Assembly: GCA_029215795.1 (NCBI GenBank)
Contig: JARDYH010000002.1
Span: 38,486,001-38,550,000, forward strand
Length of the DNA: 64,000 bases
Direction: 5' to 3'
From: Anniella stebbinsi
Taxonomy: Eukaryota > Chordata > Lepidosauria > Squamata > Anniellidae
Shown: positions 45,011 through 56,006 of the stretch, one piece after another
Numbering within the stretch: the stretch's first letter is position 1
Layout of the letters: every line of letters begins with the position of its first letter
The notes under the pieces: model-generated
Seen by the model: the letters and a program-made list of their open reading frames with translations, nothing else
Databases searched by the model: none
Told to the model about the DNA's origin: nothing
Program-made: the position numbers and the translations under genes

Positions 45011-45811
45011 TCAAGTACAGTGGCTTTAAATATATAAAAAGAATGAAGGACTGACTTTGTATATATTCAAAGGCACTGTACTTAATAAAATATAGTTAAC
45101 AGAGAACAGTATAGTTAACAAGAGAATAAGCTTTGAAGACATCAAGCCTAATAATCGGAGAAGTCTACAGAAGGTACAATTCATACGTGCTGCTTTTCAT
45201 ACACTCCATGTAGGAAAAAGGATGAAACTTATGCAAAGCTCTACAGGAAAATTTCATCTTTTTTACTCATAGAGGGAAAGTGGGGGAGATCCATGGTTTC
45301 TAAGAAAGATTGATCCAATATGCATAAATTACTTGCTCTTTAAAATATTTATGGAAGTTGTCCACCTAGACATTTCTGGGAAAAAGTGCAATATTTCAAT
45401 TTGATAGTTTGAGGTATGGAAAACCTATCTTCCCCAGTCCCAGAAAAAGAAGAGGCAAGCCACAAACTAACATAACAATGAATATTTGAAATATCTATGG
45501 CAGAAAAAAACCAAGAGGACACAACAATTACTCATGGGCCGTCAGGATTGCAAGTGTGCATGTTGTCACCTGACTGCTTGTTGCTTTGACATTGTTTCTA
45601 CTTTGGTAAGTAACTCACAAATGCCCGGTTCCTGGCCATCCAAAACTGACACTCTGGGTTGCAGAGGGAGAAATAGCCCAGAGTTTTAACCCAACAACAA
45701 ACAATCCGTGGTTCATCATTACATATAAATAGGGTCATAGAAAGTCAATGTCCAGTATGGGAAAATTATTTCATTCATAAGATTAACTATATTAGTAATG
45801 GTAAGTGAAAG

Positions 45812-45984
45812 GGGCTGTAGTTCAGTTGCAAAGCACCTGCTTTGCATGAAGATCTCACATTCAATCCCCAGCTTCTCCAGGTAGGGCCAGGAAAGAATCC
45901 TGTCTGAACCCCTGGAGAACTGCTGCCAGTCAGTGGCAACATTACTGGGCTAGATGGATTAGTACGAGGCAGCTTCCTATGTAC
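45812..45984 (+). mobile_element. tRNA-derived SINE (second family)
   Basis: Head gggctgtagttcagttgcaa (A box) and cacattcaatccccagc (B box), then ctccaggtagggccaggaaa, gctgccagtcagtggcaa and ggcagcttcctatgtacc. An older copy is at 63162..63327. Confidence 0.8.
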
Positions 45985-46073
45985 CCATAGCACAGACACA
46001 GGACAGGTGTTACAAGAAGCTTTGACATTTAAGATTTTGCATAGCATAAAAATTGTATTAGATAAAACTCTAC

Positions 46074-46237
46074 CTGGCATTTGAGTGTTTTTGCATTCTT
46101 CAGAACCTCTTGGTAGTGCCATGCGTTTGCTTCCTTTACACCGTGCAGTTTCGCTGTAGGGAGTAACAGTGCTTCTACTGTTTTTGTAGGATCTCCCTGA
46201 TCAATGGCTTCATTAATATGACCAATTGCTACAACCC
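46074..46237 (-). CDS. IQGAP2: IQGAP2 exon W12 (IQGAP repeat 5)
   Basis: 164 nt, phase 1 to 0. Encodes VVAIGHINEAIDQGDPTKTV, EALLLPTAKLHGVKEANAWH and YQEVLKNAKTLKCQ. It is the last IQGAP2 exon before the intron that hosts F2RL2. Confidence 0.95.
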
Positions 46238-46302
46238 CTAAGCAAGAAAGAAATAAGTACTTAGTCAATGGGCCACAAGGTGTGCACATTTTGCAATTAA
46301 AC

Positions 46303-46414
46303 ACCAGATCTACACCAAGCAGGATATGATGGTTTGTATATGAGGTGTGTCCTGGGCCCCAACAGTTGTCATAGTGTTACAAACTGTTTTAAAGTAGTAG
46401 TGTAGATGCTGCCA
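46303..46414. mobile_element. MITE, 'tctacaccaagcagg' family
   Basis: ccagatctacaccaagcagg at the left and gtagtgtagatgctgcc at the right, with tttaaagtagtag as in the 37497 copy. Confidence 0.7.
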
Positions 46415-46424
46415 AGGTCAGGGC

Positions 46425-46683
46425 TGCCCCTACCATTAAGCAGAATGAGGGGGCTGCCTGAGGCAGCACGAACTGGAGAGGTATTGGAGGACAGAGCAGT
46501 ATGTGCATTCCACAGCCTGCCCTGCACCCCTAAGTTAGCCTGCTGCCTTCTAGTACAGTGAAGGCAGCCAGCATTGAAGTAAGTTTGAACTGCCAATCTG
46601 GTCAGCTCTTGTATATGATACTTGGAGAGGGAGGCATTTTGTCCTTCTCCTCAGCCCACAAAACCTATTGGGCCAGCCCTGAC
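46425..46683. mobile_element. TIR element, 'gtcagggctggccc' family
   Basis: ggtcagggctgcccctacca at the left faces attgggccagccctgac at the right. Partial relatives at 62156..62620 and 9490..9556. Confidence 0.6.
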
Positions 46684-47454
46684 TAAGGTCATGCATCAAT
46701 ATACAAGGTTACTGTTTAAATAAAAGTTCTGCCTTATCATCTGGCTTTTAATTATTAAATAGAATTTTCCATCAAATAAAAATCTCCTTGTGTTTCAGAA
46801 TGACCTGCTGAAAGAAGCAACTGCCAGTTATTTGGTAATCCCCAAATACTATCAGGTAGATATATAGAAGAAATGCCAATTAGATCCCCCTGCTCTGGGA
46901 TTGCATCACCAGATATTTGCGGGACATCCTGTTATCCATCTGAGTTTTGCAATTTGCTCTTTAGCAATGCCTTGGCAACAGATGAGCCATGCTGAGCTTG
47001 TACAGAGGTCTTTAGTGCTAGCATAGTTCATGCTGTCACTGGTCAGCACAGATGTTCGAGTCTTTTGTAAAAATGCAGTTTAGACTGGCTGTGGCTGATT
47101 AACAGAGAAAGACCTGCTGATACCCACTGGAAGAACTCCAAGTCCCCCAATAATTCTGTTTTGGACAACTGTATATGGAATCTATGCTGCACTCTCTCTA
47201 ATTCCATGAAACCTCTCTGCTCTTTCCAGGCTGTTGGGAGGGGGCAGAGATGGATCCTCCCCATTTCAGTGGGTAACATATGTTACTCTGCAGCCACTAC
47301 ACTATAAAACCTTTATCATTCACCTCACCGTTGATCAATTGTGCTTTGAATTTGTAATCGCAGCACCTGGAATGTTTTTTAATGAATGGAATATTACAAA
47401 TGAATAAATGAATGCAATTCAACAAGTAGATATTTATCAGTACTCCACTGCACT

Positions 47455-47551
47455 GGCACAACCCTATGCATGTTTAGACAGAAAAAAAGTCTTATAACTC
47501 CTAACATTCCCCAGCCAGCATTTTCTGTCTAAACATGCATGGGATTGTGCC
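47455..47551. mobile_element. Foldback MITE, 'tttagacagaaaa' family
   Basis: 97 bp. ggcacaaccctatgcatgtt tagacagaaaa at one end and its complement at the other: about 31-bp TIRs with two mismatches. Confidence 0.85.
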
Positions 47552-47596
47552 CTGCGTTTGCAAATCAAGCCCTAGACAGAATAGCAGAATACTTAC

Positions 47597-47721
47597 TATC
47601 ATTTTCCTCTTGAATTTGTGTGTTAACCATATCAATACAGTTCTGGATATCATTCCAGCTTAAATATTCCTGTCCTTGAGATGAAGCTTCTGACTTAATA
47701 GACAACAGAGTGTCGGCATAA
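47597..47721 (-). CDS. IQGAP2: IQGAP2 exon W11 (end of repeat 4 and linker)
   Basis: 125 nt, one base plus 41 codons plus one base. Encodes YADTLLSIKSEASSQGQEYL and SWNDIQNCIDMVNTQIQEEN. Very close to the corresponding human IQGAP2 segment. Confidence 0.95.
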
Positions 47722-48001
47722 CTGTAGGGAAATAAGTATAAATCTATCACTATATTCATTACACAAACACTTACAGACCCAGAATATATTTGTTAAAAGG
47801 AGACTGCCATAGCTTAATACATGGTTGGACACACCCAATATAAACAGGTGAAAATACTTAAACAACATGCATACCCCATGTGTGCAAGCAGCAGTTCTCA
47901 TGCATCTAGAATTCCTGTAATTTGCTAAACAGTAAGAATTCTGTAACATGTAAGTGACCCTCTCTGTTTCATAAAAATGCATCTAGAACAGAAGCTGTTA
48001 C

Positions 48002-48162
48002 CGTTGCAAGTTCTCTTCTTCCAGGTTATTAAAGCCAATAGATGGGTTGCTGAGATGAGTCTTTGTTGCCACTATATTCTTGCTTTCCAAAGCCTGGTTT
48101 AGTAGCACCACTGCTGATAGCATTTCAACAGCAATTGACAGTTCATCATGAGCCAAGTATTT
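48002..48162 (-). CDS. IQGAP2: IQGAP2 exon W10 (repeat 4, first part)
   Basis: 161 nt, starts in phase 0 directly at KYLAHDELSIAVEMLSAVVL, then LNQALESKNIVATKTHLSNP and IGFNNLEEENLQ. Two leftover bases (CG) form Arg with W11. Its intron side carries a SINE. Confidence 0.95.
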
Positions 48163-48175
48163 CTGTGGGAATATG

Positions 48176-48239
48176 TCATTATTGTTGTTGTTATTATTAT
48201 TATTAGTAGTAGTAGTAGTAGTAGTAGAAGTAGTAGTAG
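48176..48239. repeat. Trinucleotide microsatellite
   Basis: (ATT/GTT)n changing to (AGT)n with one AGA interruption, 14 bp upstream (in transcript sense) of the W10 acceptor. Confidence 0.95.
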
Positions 48240-48432
48240 TGTCCTGCCTTTTTTTTCCTCTTGCAAGGAACCCAAGGCAGCTTACACGGTCTTCCTCCCT
48301 CCATTTCATTTTAACAACAACACTGTGAGGTAGGTTAGGCTGAGAGTCAGTGACTGGCCAAAAGTTACCCAATGAGCTTCATGGCCGAGTTAGAACTAGA
48401 AACTGGATCTCTAAGCAGTATGCTACACTTGT
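48236..48432 (-). mobile_element. Sauria-type tRNA-derived SINE
   Basis: gcaaggaacccaaggcagct, aacaacaacactgtgaggta and agctt catggccgagtt; reverse of the 29041 family. Confidence 0.8.
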
Positions 48433-48663
48433 TCCCTGATCATATTCTGATCAGCACGGAAATTAAGTCAACATGTAAAAAAAGACCTGCAGATTAACTT
48501 TAAAAATTAAGTCTCCCAAAGGTTAAAAAAGTCAATTCATCGGATTATATCAGATGTTAGTCCTACTCAGAATACATACCTAGAAATGAATGGGACTTAA
48601 GTTAGACTAACATGAGATAAAACCATTAAGTAGCTGATGAAGGAAGAATAATTAACTTACACA

Positions 48664-49200
48664 TATTGGCCTGGTTCACATGAAACAACACTAACCCATG
48701 GTTTATTTAAACTATGCTTTGTTGCCCTACTTAGGTTGACCTGGTTCACACATAATAACAACCAAGAGTATGGACTGAGTATGAGGTAAGTATGGGTTGT
48801 TATTGAATCATAGATTGTCATTACATGTGAACCCTGCACTATAGTTTATCTATGGCTTGTAAACCATTAACAACCCAGAATTCCATGAACAACCCATAGG
48901 GCCTGTTCAGAAAACATGCTGAGCCATGGTTAGGCTGCTAACCCTGTTGCAGCAAATGGTTAGTGAGCGTGATTAAACCATGGTTATGTAGCCGCCATGG
49001 TTAGGAATGGTTCACATGATACGTTAAGCCATAATGTTTAGCTCAAAATGCTTAACTACTGTGGCTTAGCATGTTGTCTGAATAGGATCTCAGTTAACCC
49101 AGAGTGCATGGTTCACACATAATGAAACAACCCACAATTCAAGAAACTATGGTTATTTAAACCATGGTTTGTCTTTACTTGCAAACCAGGTCATTGTCAT
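48664..49200. mobile_element. Cluster of 'ggttcacatga' / 'gttcagacaaca' MITEs
   Basis: 48664..48838 begins ggcctggttcacatgaaaca and ends tacatgtgaaccctgc. 48899..49090 is a reverse copy of 30335..30552 (ggcctgttcagaaaacatgc to atgttgtctgaataggatct). A remnant follows to 49200. Confidence 0.65.
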
Positions 49201-50132
49201 GATATCTCATACACTTCCATATTATTTATTTAGTTCAATAAGGAATGCCATATTGCCCTATTTGTTTCTGCTCTTTGTTTCTGCCCTTCCCCCCTCCCCT
49301 AATTTTGTCAGGTAGATTAGAGAGTAGTCCTTTGGAGTGAGGACCACTTTGAAAATACTCTGCTCTCTTCCAGCTGCTCCATGTATCAGCAGCAACTGAG
49401 ACACCTGACCACAGAATCATCTGAGTGAGGCTGCCAGAGCATCTGTTAGGAGACACTCTCATTTCCACACTCAGAGGGGGGGGGGAATCAGACATGAAAG
49501 CAGCAGCCCTGATAAGGTATCAGTGCCAGGGAAATGTGTGTGTTTTTCCTGGTGACAAAATCAGGAGCAAAACTGACAAGCTATCAGGCAGGGAAAGATG
49601 TGGGGTTTGGAGGGGGGCGTAAAAATGGCAGCAGGCACTCTGATAAACTACTATTGGTGGAGGAACGTTTTTCCCTTTTTTGTAAAAAATAGCAGCAAAA
49701 CTTGGCAGCAGGTGGGAACATGGGCAGCTAGGTACTCAGCAGGCTGCAGGGAGGATCCCTGTGGGCTACATGCCCACCTGTGGTATAGGAAGCTTTTTTC
49801 TGCTGAGTGGATAGGGCCATTTCCCCTCCCTCTCTCCTCTTTTCCATGAAAGTGCAGCCACTAGTAAAGTTAGCCATATCAGACCATGAAAATAGGATAA
49901 ACATCATGATGTAAAGCCTGTCCCAACCCCCCCCCCCAGAACTCTGAAGCTAAGATTACATACAACTAAAGAAAAACATAACAAATCCAAAAAAATATTA
50001 CTAACTGTAAATATTAGACACCTTTATCTTTTTATAAATGTTGCCCTCTGAGCCCTATGATGGGGAGGCAATGGCAATACATAGCAATTCCTTACTTATG
50101 CTATGTAAACATTCAGCTGGTTCCCATCTTAC

Positions 50133-50296
50133 CACAGCATTCTGTTGCTGAAGATTGAAGAGTTCAGTCTGATAGACAGAAGCAGCAGAAGGGTAAACAG
50201 CAGGCAGCTGAGCCTCAGGTTTCATTAGAGCAGCAATGGTCTTATTCGGATCACAGTTACGAATTGCAGTATTGATATTGTCAACCGCAATAAGTT
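50133..50296 (-). CDS. IQGAP2: IQGAP2 exon W9 (IQGAP repeat 3)
   Basis: 164 nt, phase 1 to 0. Encodes LIAVDNINTAIRNCDPNKTI, AALMKPEAQLPAVYPSAASV and YQTELFNLQQQNAV, a canonical IQGAP repeat. Confidence 0.95.
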
Positions 50297-51510
50297 CTAC
50301 GGGCAAGAGAGAAAACATCACAAGTCCTTGTTACATTGCGATATCCCTAGTGAGGCCATTGTTAAAGAAAACTTCTCAGGGGCTGTAGGAATGCATGAGT
50401 AGGTAGACCAGAGAAATAGGACATGGACATCCCTTCATTTGAACGCTGGAGTTTCTGCATGTTTTCAAAGCCACGTTCAATGTAAGGGCTGGAAAATTTG
50501 CTTTGCTTATCTTCCCCAAGTGAAAAAAATGATTCTTATGATTCTGTGCCAGAAAGAACGCTCAGACTGGAAGTCAGTGATATTAGAAAACTGTTCCAAT
50601 GCATATACGGACCTGTACCAGGCACTTAAATAAACGGGAACCCTTTCTTTGTGTTGAGGCTCCACAAGGACCCTCTGGATCAGGGCCACTTGATTTTGAT
50701 ACTATATGTTTAGATTGAACAACAGCAATGCTTAATGTAGTGGCTTCCTTTATATCAATACTTTCAAAGATATTTCAAATAGTGAATAATATACTTTTCA
50801 AAATTGGCTAAGTTGTAAAAAACCGAAAACAGAGGGGTTGACGCGCAACATAATCAAAATATACATTGTCCCCATGCTGTATTTTCTGGGTAAACATAGC
50901 ACACAAAGAGCTGTTAGAATGGAAAATTGAAATGAAATGATACAGAGAATAAATTGCCATTAACCCAAGCCACAGAAAGCATGAAGTGAAAGTGTGTTTC
51001 AAGCTTAACGTTTCAGAAGACAAGCACTAGCATTTCAGGAATCAAAGAAAGGCAACTGATAGAAATGCAGCTGCAAATTTAGAACCCCCTTAATATAGCT
51101 CTTTTTGTTTGAAACAATAACTTAAAACACAAATTGTGCATATTAGCTGTTTAATAATGCTTTTAACCATACTAAGAGGACGTTTCAAAATTCTATTTGT
51201 TGCTTCACTGGTGTGCAAAGTGGGTTTGATATATACAAAATAAGTTAGCCAGGTTTTATCGAATTCCATTTTGAAGACCATATAGTGTATTTAACACATT
51301 GACTGAATCTGACTAAGAATGCAATCTTACAAAAAGGAAACACTGAACTGGTTAGTGACTTTGCAATAGTGACACCAAAACAAAAGTGACAAAATAAAGC
51401 ACCATGCACGTAACTTAAAATAAAACATGATTCTAGGAATGGTTATAACTGCTCAGCCTTAAAGTTAACCATGTGGTGAAGATACATATGAAAATTAACA
51501 ATTTACTCAC
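50297..51510. other. IQGAP2 intron W8-W9
   Basis: Ordinary AT-rich intron; nothing recognised. Confidence 0.65.
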
Positions 51511-51598
51511 TAAATTTGTGAGAGCCTGCTTCCTCATTGGCAATACTAACTTCATTCTGTATCTCACTTTTGTCAAGCAAAATTGGAAACCCTGCTAA
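51511..51598 (-). CDS. IQGAP2: IQGAP2 exon W8 (inter-repeat helix)
   Basis: 88 nt. Two AG acceptors lie four bases apart (TTAGTTAG). Only the first keeps the reading phase with W7 and gives LAGFPILLDKSEIQNEVSIA then NEEAGSHKF, so the exon is taken to end at 51598. Same length and phase as W6. Confidence 0.9.
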
Positions 51599-52059
51599 CT
51601 AACAGATTAGGAAAAGAGACATTTCATTATATTTACATATTTAATTAAGGGGCAAATGAGTAATCTGTACTATGGCACACTTGGAACTGCTGGCTGAAAA
51701 CCAGCTTCAAGGTCACCATACAAAATGTGCTATTTCATATTTTAAAAAGTGTTTGCACTTTTAAAAGTAAACACAGTTATTTTGAGAGGCAGCTCTGTGG
51801 GTTTCCAAAGATATAACTTTTCAGACCAGGATTTAATATATTTTTTCTATTCTGCTTGTACATGGTTTCAGCAATTACTGATATGATGTATACCAGTTAA
51901 TCAGTCTAAAATTGTGCACCGCCATAGAATAAATAAAAACTATTTCCAAGCCTCTCTACACTATTCATGTGCAGGGCACAGATCATGTTGAAAACATACC
52001 TTAAAATTAAAGGAATTAGGCAAACTAAGGTGTCACGCTACCATGTTATGTTCAGTTAC
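51599..52059. other. IQGAP2 intron W7-W8
   Basis: 461 bp, nothing recognised. Confidence 0.7.
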
Positions 52060-52223
52060 CTGCGTTCTCTGCCCTTTAGAATCAAATAACTGTGCTAGGT
52101 ACCATGAGGAATTTTGCGGCAGAACTTCAAGCAGGCTCAGGGCAGGGTTGTTCAAGCCTGCCATCAGTGCCACTTCATCTGGCATGTCAATAGCCTTGTT
52201 CACTTGGGCTAAAGCTATGTGAA
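52060..52223 (-). CDS. IQGAP2: IQGAP2 exon W7 (IQGAP repeat 2)
   Basis: 164 nt, two bases then 54 codons. Encodes HIALAQVNKAIDMPDEVALM, LNNPALSLLEVLPQN and SSWYLAQLFDSKGQRTQ. Ends in phase 0 at CAG|GTAACT. Confidence 0.94.
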
Positions 52224-52713
52224 CTGAAAGGAAAACAATGCTTACAAAGAGCAAAATATCCCGAATGCACCTTTTTCTTGTGTCCATTTCACGCACAATT
52301 TTTCAAGCAAACGTTCACCAAGTTCTTCTGGATAAGCATGCAAAGACACATCAGAACTGAGTCTAAAGGCCTGGTGCTGAAATGCAACATGTAAGAGGGG
52401 TCAAAATTTACAGTATTTTGCAGCCAGCAAAAGAGGGGAAAGAGCAGGTAAAGTAGATCTGAATCAATTAATGGGTCTGCTGTTATCAAGAATGCAAACA
52501 CCTAAGAAGAACATCCTCACCCAAGTTTAGAAATACAGCAGCAAGACATCTACCAGAGAATTCCAGATAACTGCTGAAGCATTAAAATATGCCTGTTTTA
52601 AAAATTAGAGAACCGTGGAAGTATAACTGAATATACTGATGATACTAAATACTGAATATAAAACTCTCATGTTTCAGGAACCTTTGGCTTCACAAGAACT
52701 GAAGTTTACTCAC
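52224..52713. other. IQGAP2 intron W6-W7
   Basis: 490 bp, nothing recognised. Confidence 0.7.
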
Positions 52714-52801
52714 TGTTGACCTTATTGAGGTTTCCCTGGATTTCAGCTTGGGTCAGCAACTCTTCATACACATCTCTTTCCTCCTCCAAAATTGAGCCAT
52801 T
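52714..52801 (-). CDS. IQGAP2: IQGAP2 exon W6 (inter-repeat helix)
   Basis: 88 nt, phase 0 start, one leftover base. Encodes a Glu-rich helix ending in EELLTQAEIQGNLNKVN, the linker that precedes each IQGAP repeat. Donor GTGAGT. Confidence 0.95.
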
Positions 52802-52964
52802 CTGCAAACAACAACACTATCATTGAACAAAAGATGGTTTATTTCCAGGGTCACATGGCTGATTTCAAGGTGGGGTGATGTTTGTGTGCACACATGCTCA
52901 AACAGAAATTTCAATAAGGAAAACAAGTTGTTAGGGGGGAAAGACCCATTCTTGATACTAGCAT

Positions 52965-53222
52965 GTTGTCTGGACACAGCTAGCATAGCTTGTTAACCAT
53001 GCAATGTGGTTTATTTTCTCAAATAGGCCACCTTGAGAGCCCATGGTTTATTATTGTTGTTCAGGGTAGTTAAGCCACCTGGCTGCATCCAGAAAACATG
53101 ATAACCTACCCTGTGGAAAGCATGTAGTTTTCAGACAACACGCTAACCCACGGTTCAACAAACAACCTATGGTTCAAAACAACCCACTGAATGTGGGTTA
53201 ATGCGTAGTGTGAATAGCCCCA
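52965..53222. repeat. 'gttcagacaaca' MITE-family copy
   Basis: tagcatgttgtctggacaca at one side, cagacaacacgctaacccac and gtgggttaatgcgtagtgtg at the other. Confidence 0.6.
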
Positions 53223-54056
53223 AAGTTAAACTGGTAAAAAACTGTTTAATTCCATTTGTTGTACTTTTTAAAAATCCCTGTTTAAAACAGCACTATCACT
53301 CACAGAACACAAACTAGATTTTTTAAATATTTTTAAAGGAAGAGATTTGCATGTTTTGGTAAGCCTGCCTACCATGTAATATTTTTATAGTAGCAATCAC
53401 TCAGTATGTTGTACCAGAGAACTTCTCAGAGAAATAGGTGAGGAATAATTATATGTGGGTGAACAATGGGTGAGGGGGCATAATACACCACCCTAGAAAT
53501 GGCACAATTGTGTCTTTCTCAGGGGAAGTAAACTGGGAAGGCTCCAACCTCCTTGCCAGAACCAGGAATTGCCAAAGTTATCCATGTCAAATTAGTATGC
53601 ATTTAAACTCTGCTGATGCTCTGGCTAAGACTTCAAAAGTTCAACAATTTCTCTTCTTACAGTGTTTATTGAACATTTGCTTATTGAGGAATGCTGACAG
53701 GATTGTTGTAATTAAATTATTTGCATGAATTCAAGAGATTTTCATTAACAAATGCTTTGCTAGTAACAATCACTTTGGCACTGTAAAGTTTTACTAGCCT
53801 AGAGATTTAACACTGTCATATAAATGCAAAGCAGCATTTTGATTATTCTGTGGTAGCTCATGTTCAATATTTGGCATTCTACATATATGCATTTGCTTTG
53901 GAACCAGAAGGGATTGATTTTGTTTGTTTGTTTGTTTGTTAATAGTTGAGTGTACAAACAAATAATAATTCATTTCCAAGACAGTCATGAACAGAGAACA
54001 AACATAGCAACTTACATTAGATGGCCTTCAATAAATTCAAGGTATCTGCCATTGAC

Positions 54057-54170
54057 TGGGATCAGACAACATGATAACCACACTCAAAGGGTTGAGTATG
54101 GATTAAGTGTGGTTTGTGGCTGAACCATGGGTTGTTGTTGAAATGTGGATTATTGTGTTGTCTGAACCCA
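54057..54170. mobile_element. Short MITE, 'gttcagacaaca' family
   Basis: 114 bp. gggatcagacaacatgataa and ttattgtgttgtctgaaccc are inverted ends. Confidence 0.75.
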
Positions 54171-54325
54171 GCAGTGCTAACTCATGCTGGTTTTGTGTGT
54201 TTGGCTGCATCTGTATAGTAATGGTGCTCAGACAAATATGAACCTTTGTCAATAGGAGTAAAAAAAGTTATCTGTAATCAAATTCATATCTATAGTTAGT
54301 TACAAAGAATAATCCATTTGTGTAC

Positions 54326-54504
54326 CTTCAGTCTTGCATTCTCTTCTTTTCTCTTTTTAGCTTCTGAAAGTTCCTTCTGATATGCATGGGCAAGATCAGT
54401 ATCCACATTGACTAACATGGCATTGGGATTTTTCAGCGTTTTGATAGTTTGATCTGCAAGTCCCTTTTCAATAGCTTCATTAATTGCAATTACTGCAGCA
54501 TGCA
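54326..54504 (-). CDS. IQGAP2: IQGAP2 exon W5 (IQGAP repeat 1)
   Basis: 179 nt, enters with two bases of a split Leu codon and ends in phase 0. Encodes HAAVIAINEAIEKGLADQTI, the NPNAMLVNVD core and a charged KKRKEENARLK end. First coiled-coil IQGAP repeat, a region used for oligomerisation in the family. Confidence 0.95.
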
Positions 54505-56006
54505 CTGAAAAGAATAAGAATCTAGTATTTAAAAATAGGAGATGCTTGTTAGAATTAATTTTAATTTAGAATAAATTTCCCCGGATCTTTGTTCCCTAAG
54601 CAAATAAAATTAATCATCAATGAATAGTTAAAACTACCAATAACATTCACAAACTTGGAGAATAACGAATTTAGATGTTTTGCATAGTGGGATTCTTACA
54701 CTGGAGGAAGATTTTATACCAGCTTAAGCTGGGATTTAATTCTCTGAATGTTTATCCTTTCCATCTACTAGGTAAAGGTATCCAATTTGACTTCCCTTTT
54801 TTCATACCTAGTATACCATCTAAAATTATTGCTAGCTTTGACTGTCTAATTTCACTCTACGTCCGTTTTCCATTGCCCAAGTAACTTGTGTGCTTTGCCC
54901 AGAATAGAGACAGTTCTGAGTAATAGCTGGATTTTATATTTCCAAAAATAGGGATCAATCATTGTTCCATGTTCCCAGGGTCCTAGGGGCAGCTCTAGGT
55001 GAAACCTGAAACCATACATCACCTGGTAGAGCCCAATTTGGATGTATGCATTGAGTAGTTGAACCACCATTTCTTTCCTCTGTCTTTTAGTATGCATGTA
55101 CCTGAAGAAAGCTTTTTAGCATTCCTTGCTAGCCTTCCTGATGTCATTCCTGCACTTCTGTGATACTTGTCTGTATTCTTTTGTAGCCTGGCCTTTCTTC
55201 TACTTCATGTGTCCTTTTTTATTTTCAGATATCTCTAAGCTTTTAACCCACCATGGGTTGGAAAAGAGCTCAAAGATCTGTGGAGCACTCCACAGATAAA
55301 TCCCAGTGTCCCTTTGAAAAAAAAAAAACTGCAACCATGAGATGGCCACTTAGCGCATCTGAAAATTCTGAGAATAATGTACAAACTCTATGGTCACCAT
55401 CGCTTAGCGACTGCTGGAGTGGCTGGCATGACCCAATTCCCACAGCAGCGGGAGAATAACGAGGGAACCACGCTGTGGGGATGGGTAAGGGAACCACACT
55501 GCTCTGTGTAGTTCAGCAATCATAGGGGGGATATCATGGTATTCTTACCGCTCCCCACAGTGTAGCTCCCCTAATCCCTGTAACCATGTAAATAGGGTCA
55601 ATATGTATCAGCCAAATTGACCAGTTGAAGCTAGTTCACATTGCAGGAAGCCAACAGCCAACTCTGACTTGTAGTTTACATTAAGCAAATAACAGAATTC
55701 CACAATTGCCTCAAGTTTAAAAATATGAATTTCTCCTGAAATTTCTTTAGCTGGTGCTTTGAACTGCACAACCTCAAATTGAAAGAGGTGTGAGTGCGCA
55801 CACACACACACACACAGAGCTAGATTTTTGTACAATTAAATCAGAGGATGATATTTTAAGATATTTTGGATCACATAATGAAAAGATTGCTTTACTTGAT
55901 CAAATTAGTTTACAGATATATGCGACTAAAGCAACTTTGACACATTATTACCATATTTTAGAAAACAGGTCAGAATATTTCTAACACTTTAATTAGGAAA
56001 ACTTAC
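54505..56006. other. IQGAP2 intron W4-W5
   Basis: Only a (CA)n at 55797..55816 is notable. Confidence 0.65.

Larger units (their letters stand above)
33579..46073. other. IQGAP2 intron W12-W13, host of F2RL2
   Basis: 12.5 kb, the largest intron in view. Contains F2RL2, an (AC)n (34163..34202), the palindrome-core repeat, an RT-bearing LINE, hAT-like MITEs, L2 remnants and a tRNA SINE. 33600..34150, 38010..38600 and 43480..44550 show nothing recognised. Confidence 0.75.
46238..47596. other. IQGAP2 intron W11-W12
   Basis: Holds adjacent TIR elements (46303..46414 and 46425..46683) and a foldback MITE (47455..47551). 46700..47440 is unremarkable. Confidence 0.65.
48163..50132. other. IQGAP2 intron W9-W10
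   Basis: Holds a trinucleotide array (48176..48239), a SINE (48236..48432), MITE-family repeats (48664..49200) and a diverged tandem pair (49493..49600, 49624..49720). Confidence 0.65.
52802..54325. other. IQGAP2 intron W5-W6
   Basis: Contains MITE-family repeats (52965..53222, 54057..54170) and a (TTTG)n run (53918..53940). Confidence 0.65.

Noticed and set aside
51511..51594. Alternative W8 acceptor four bases inward
   Set aside because: Breaks reading phase with W7; the outer AG keeps it.
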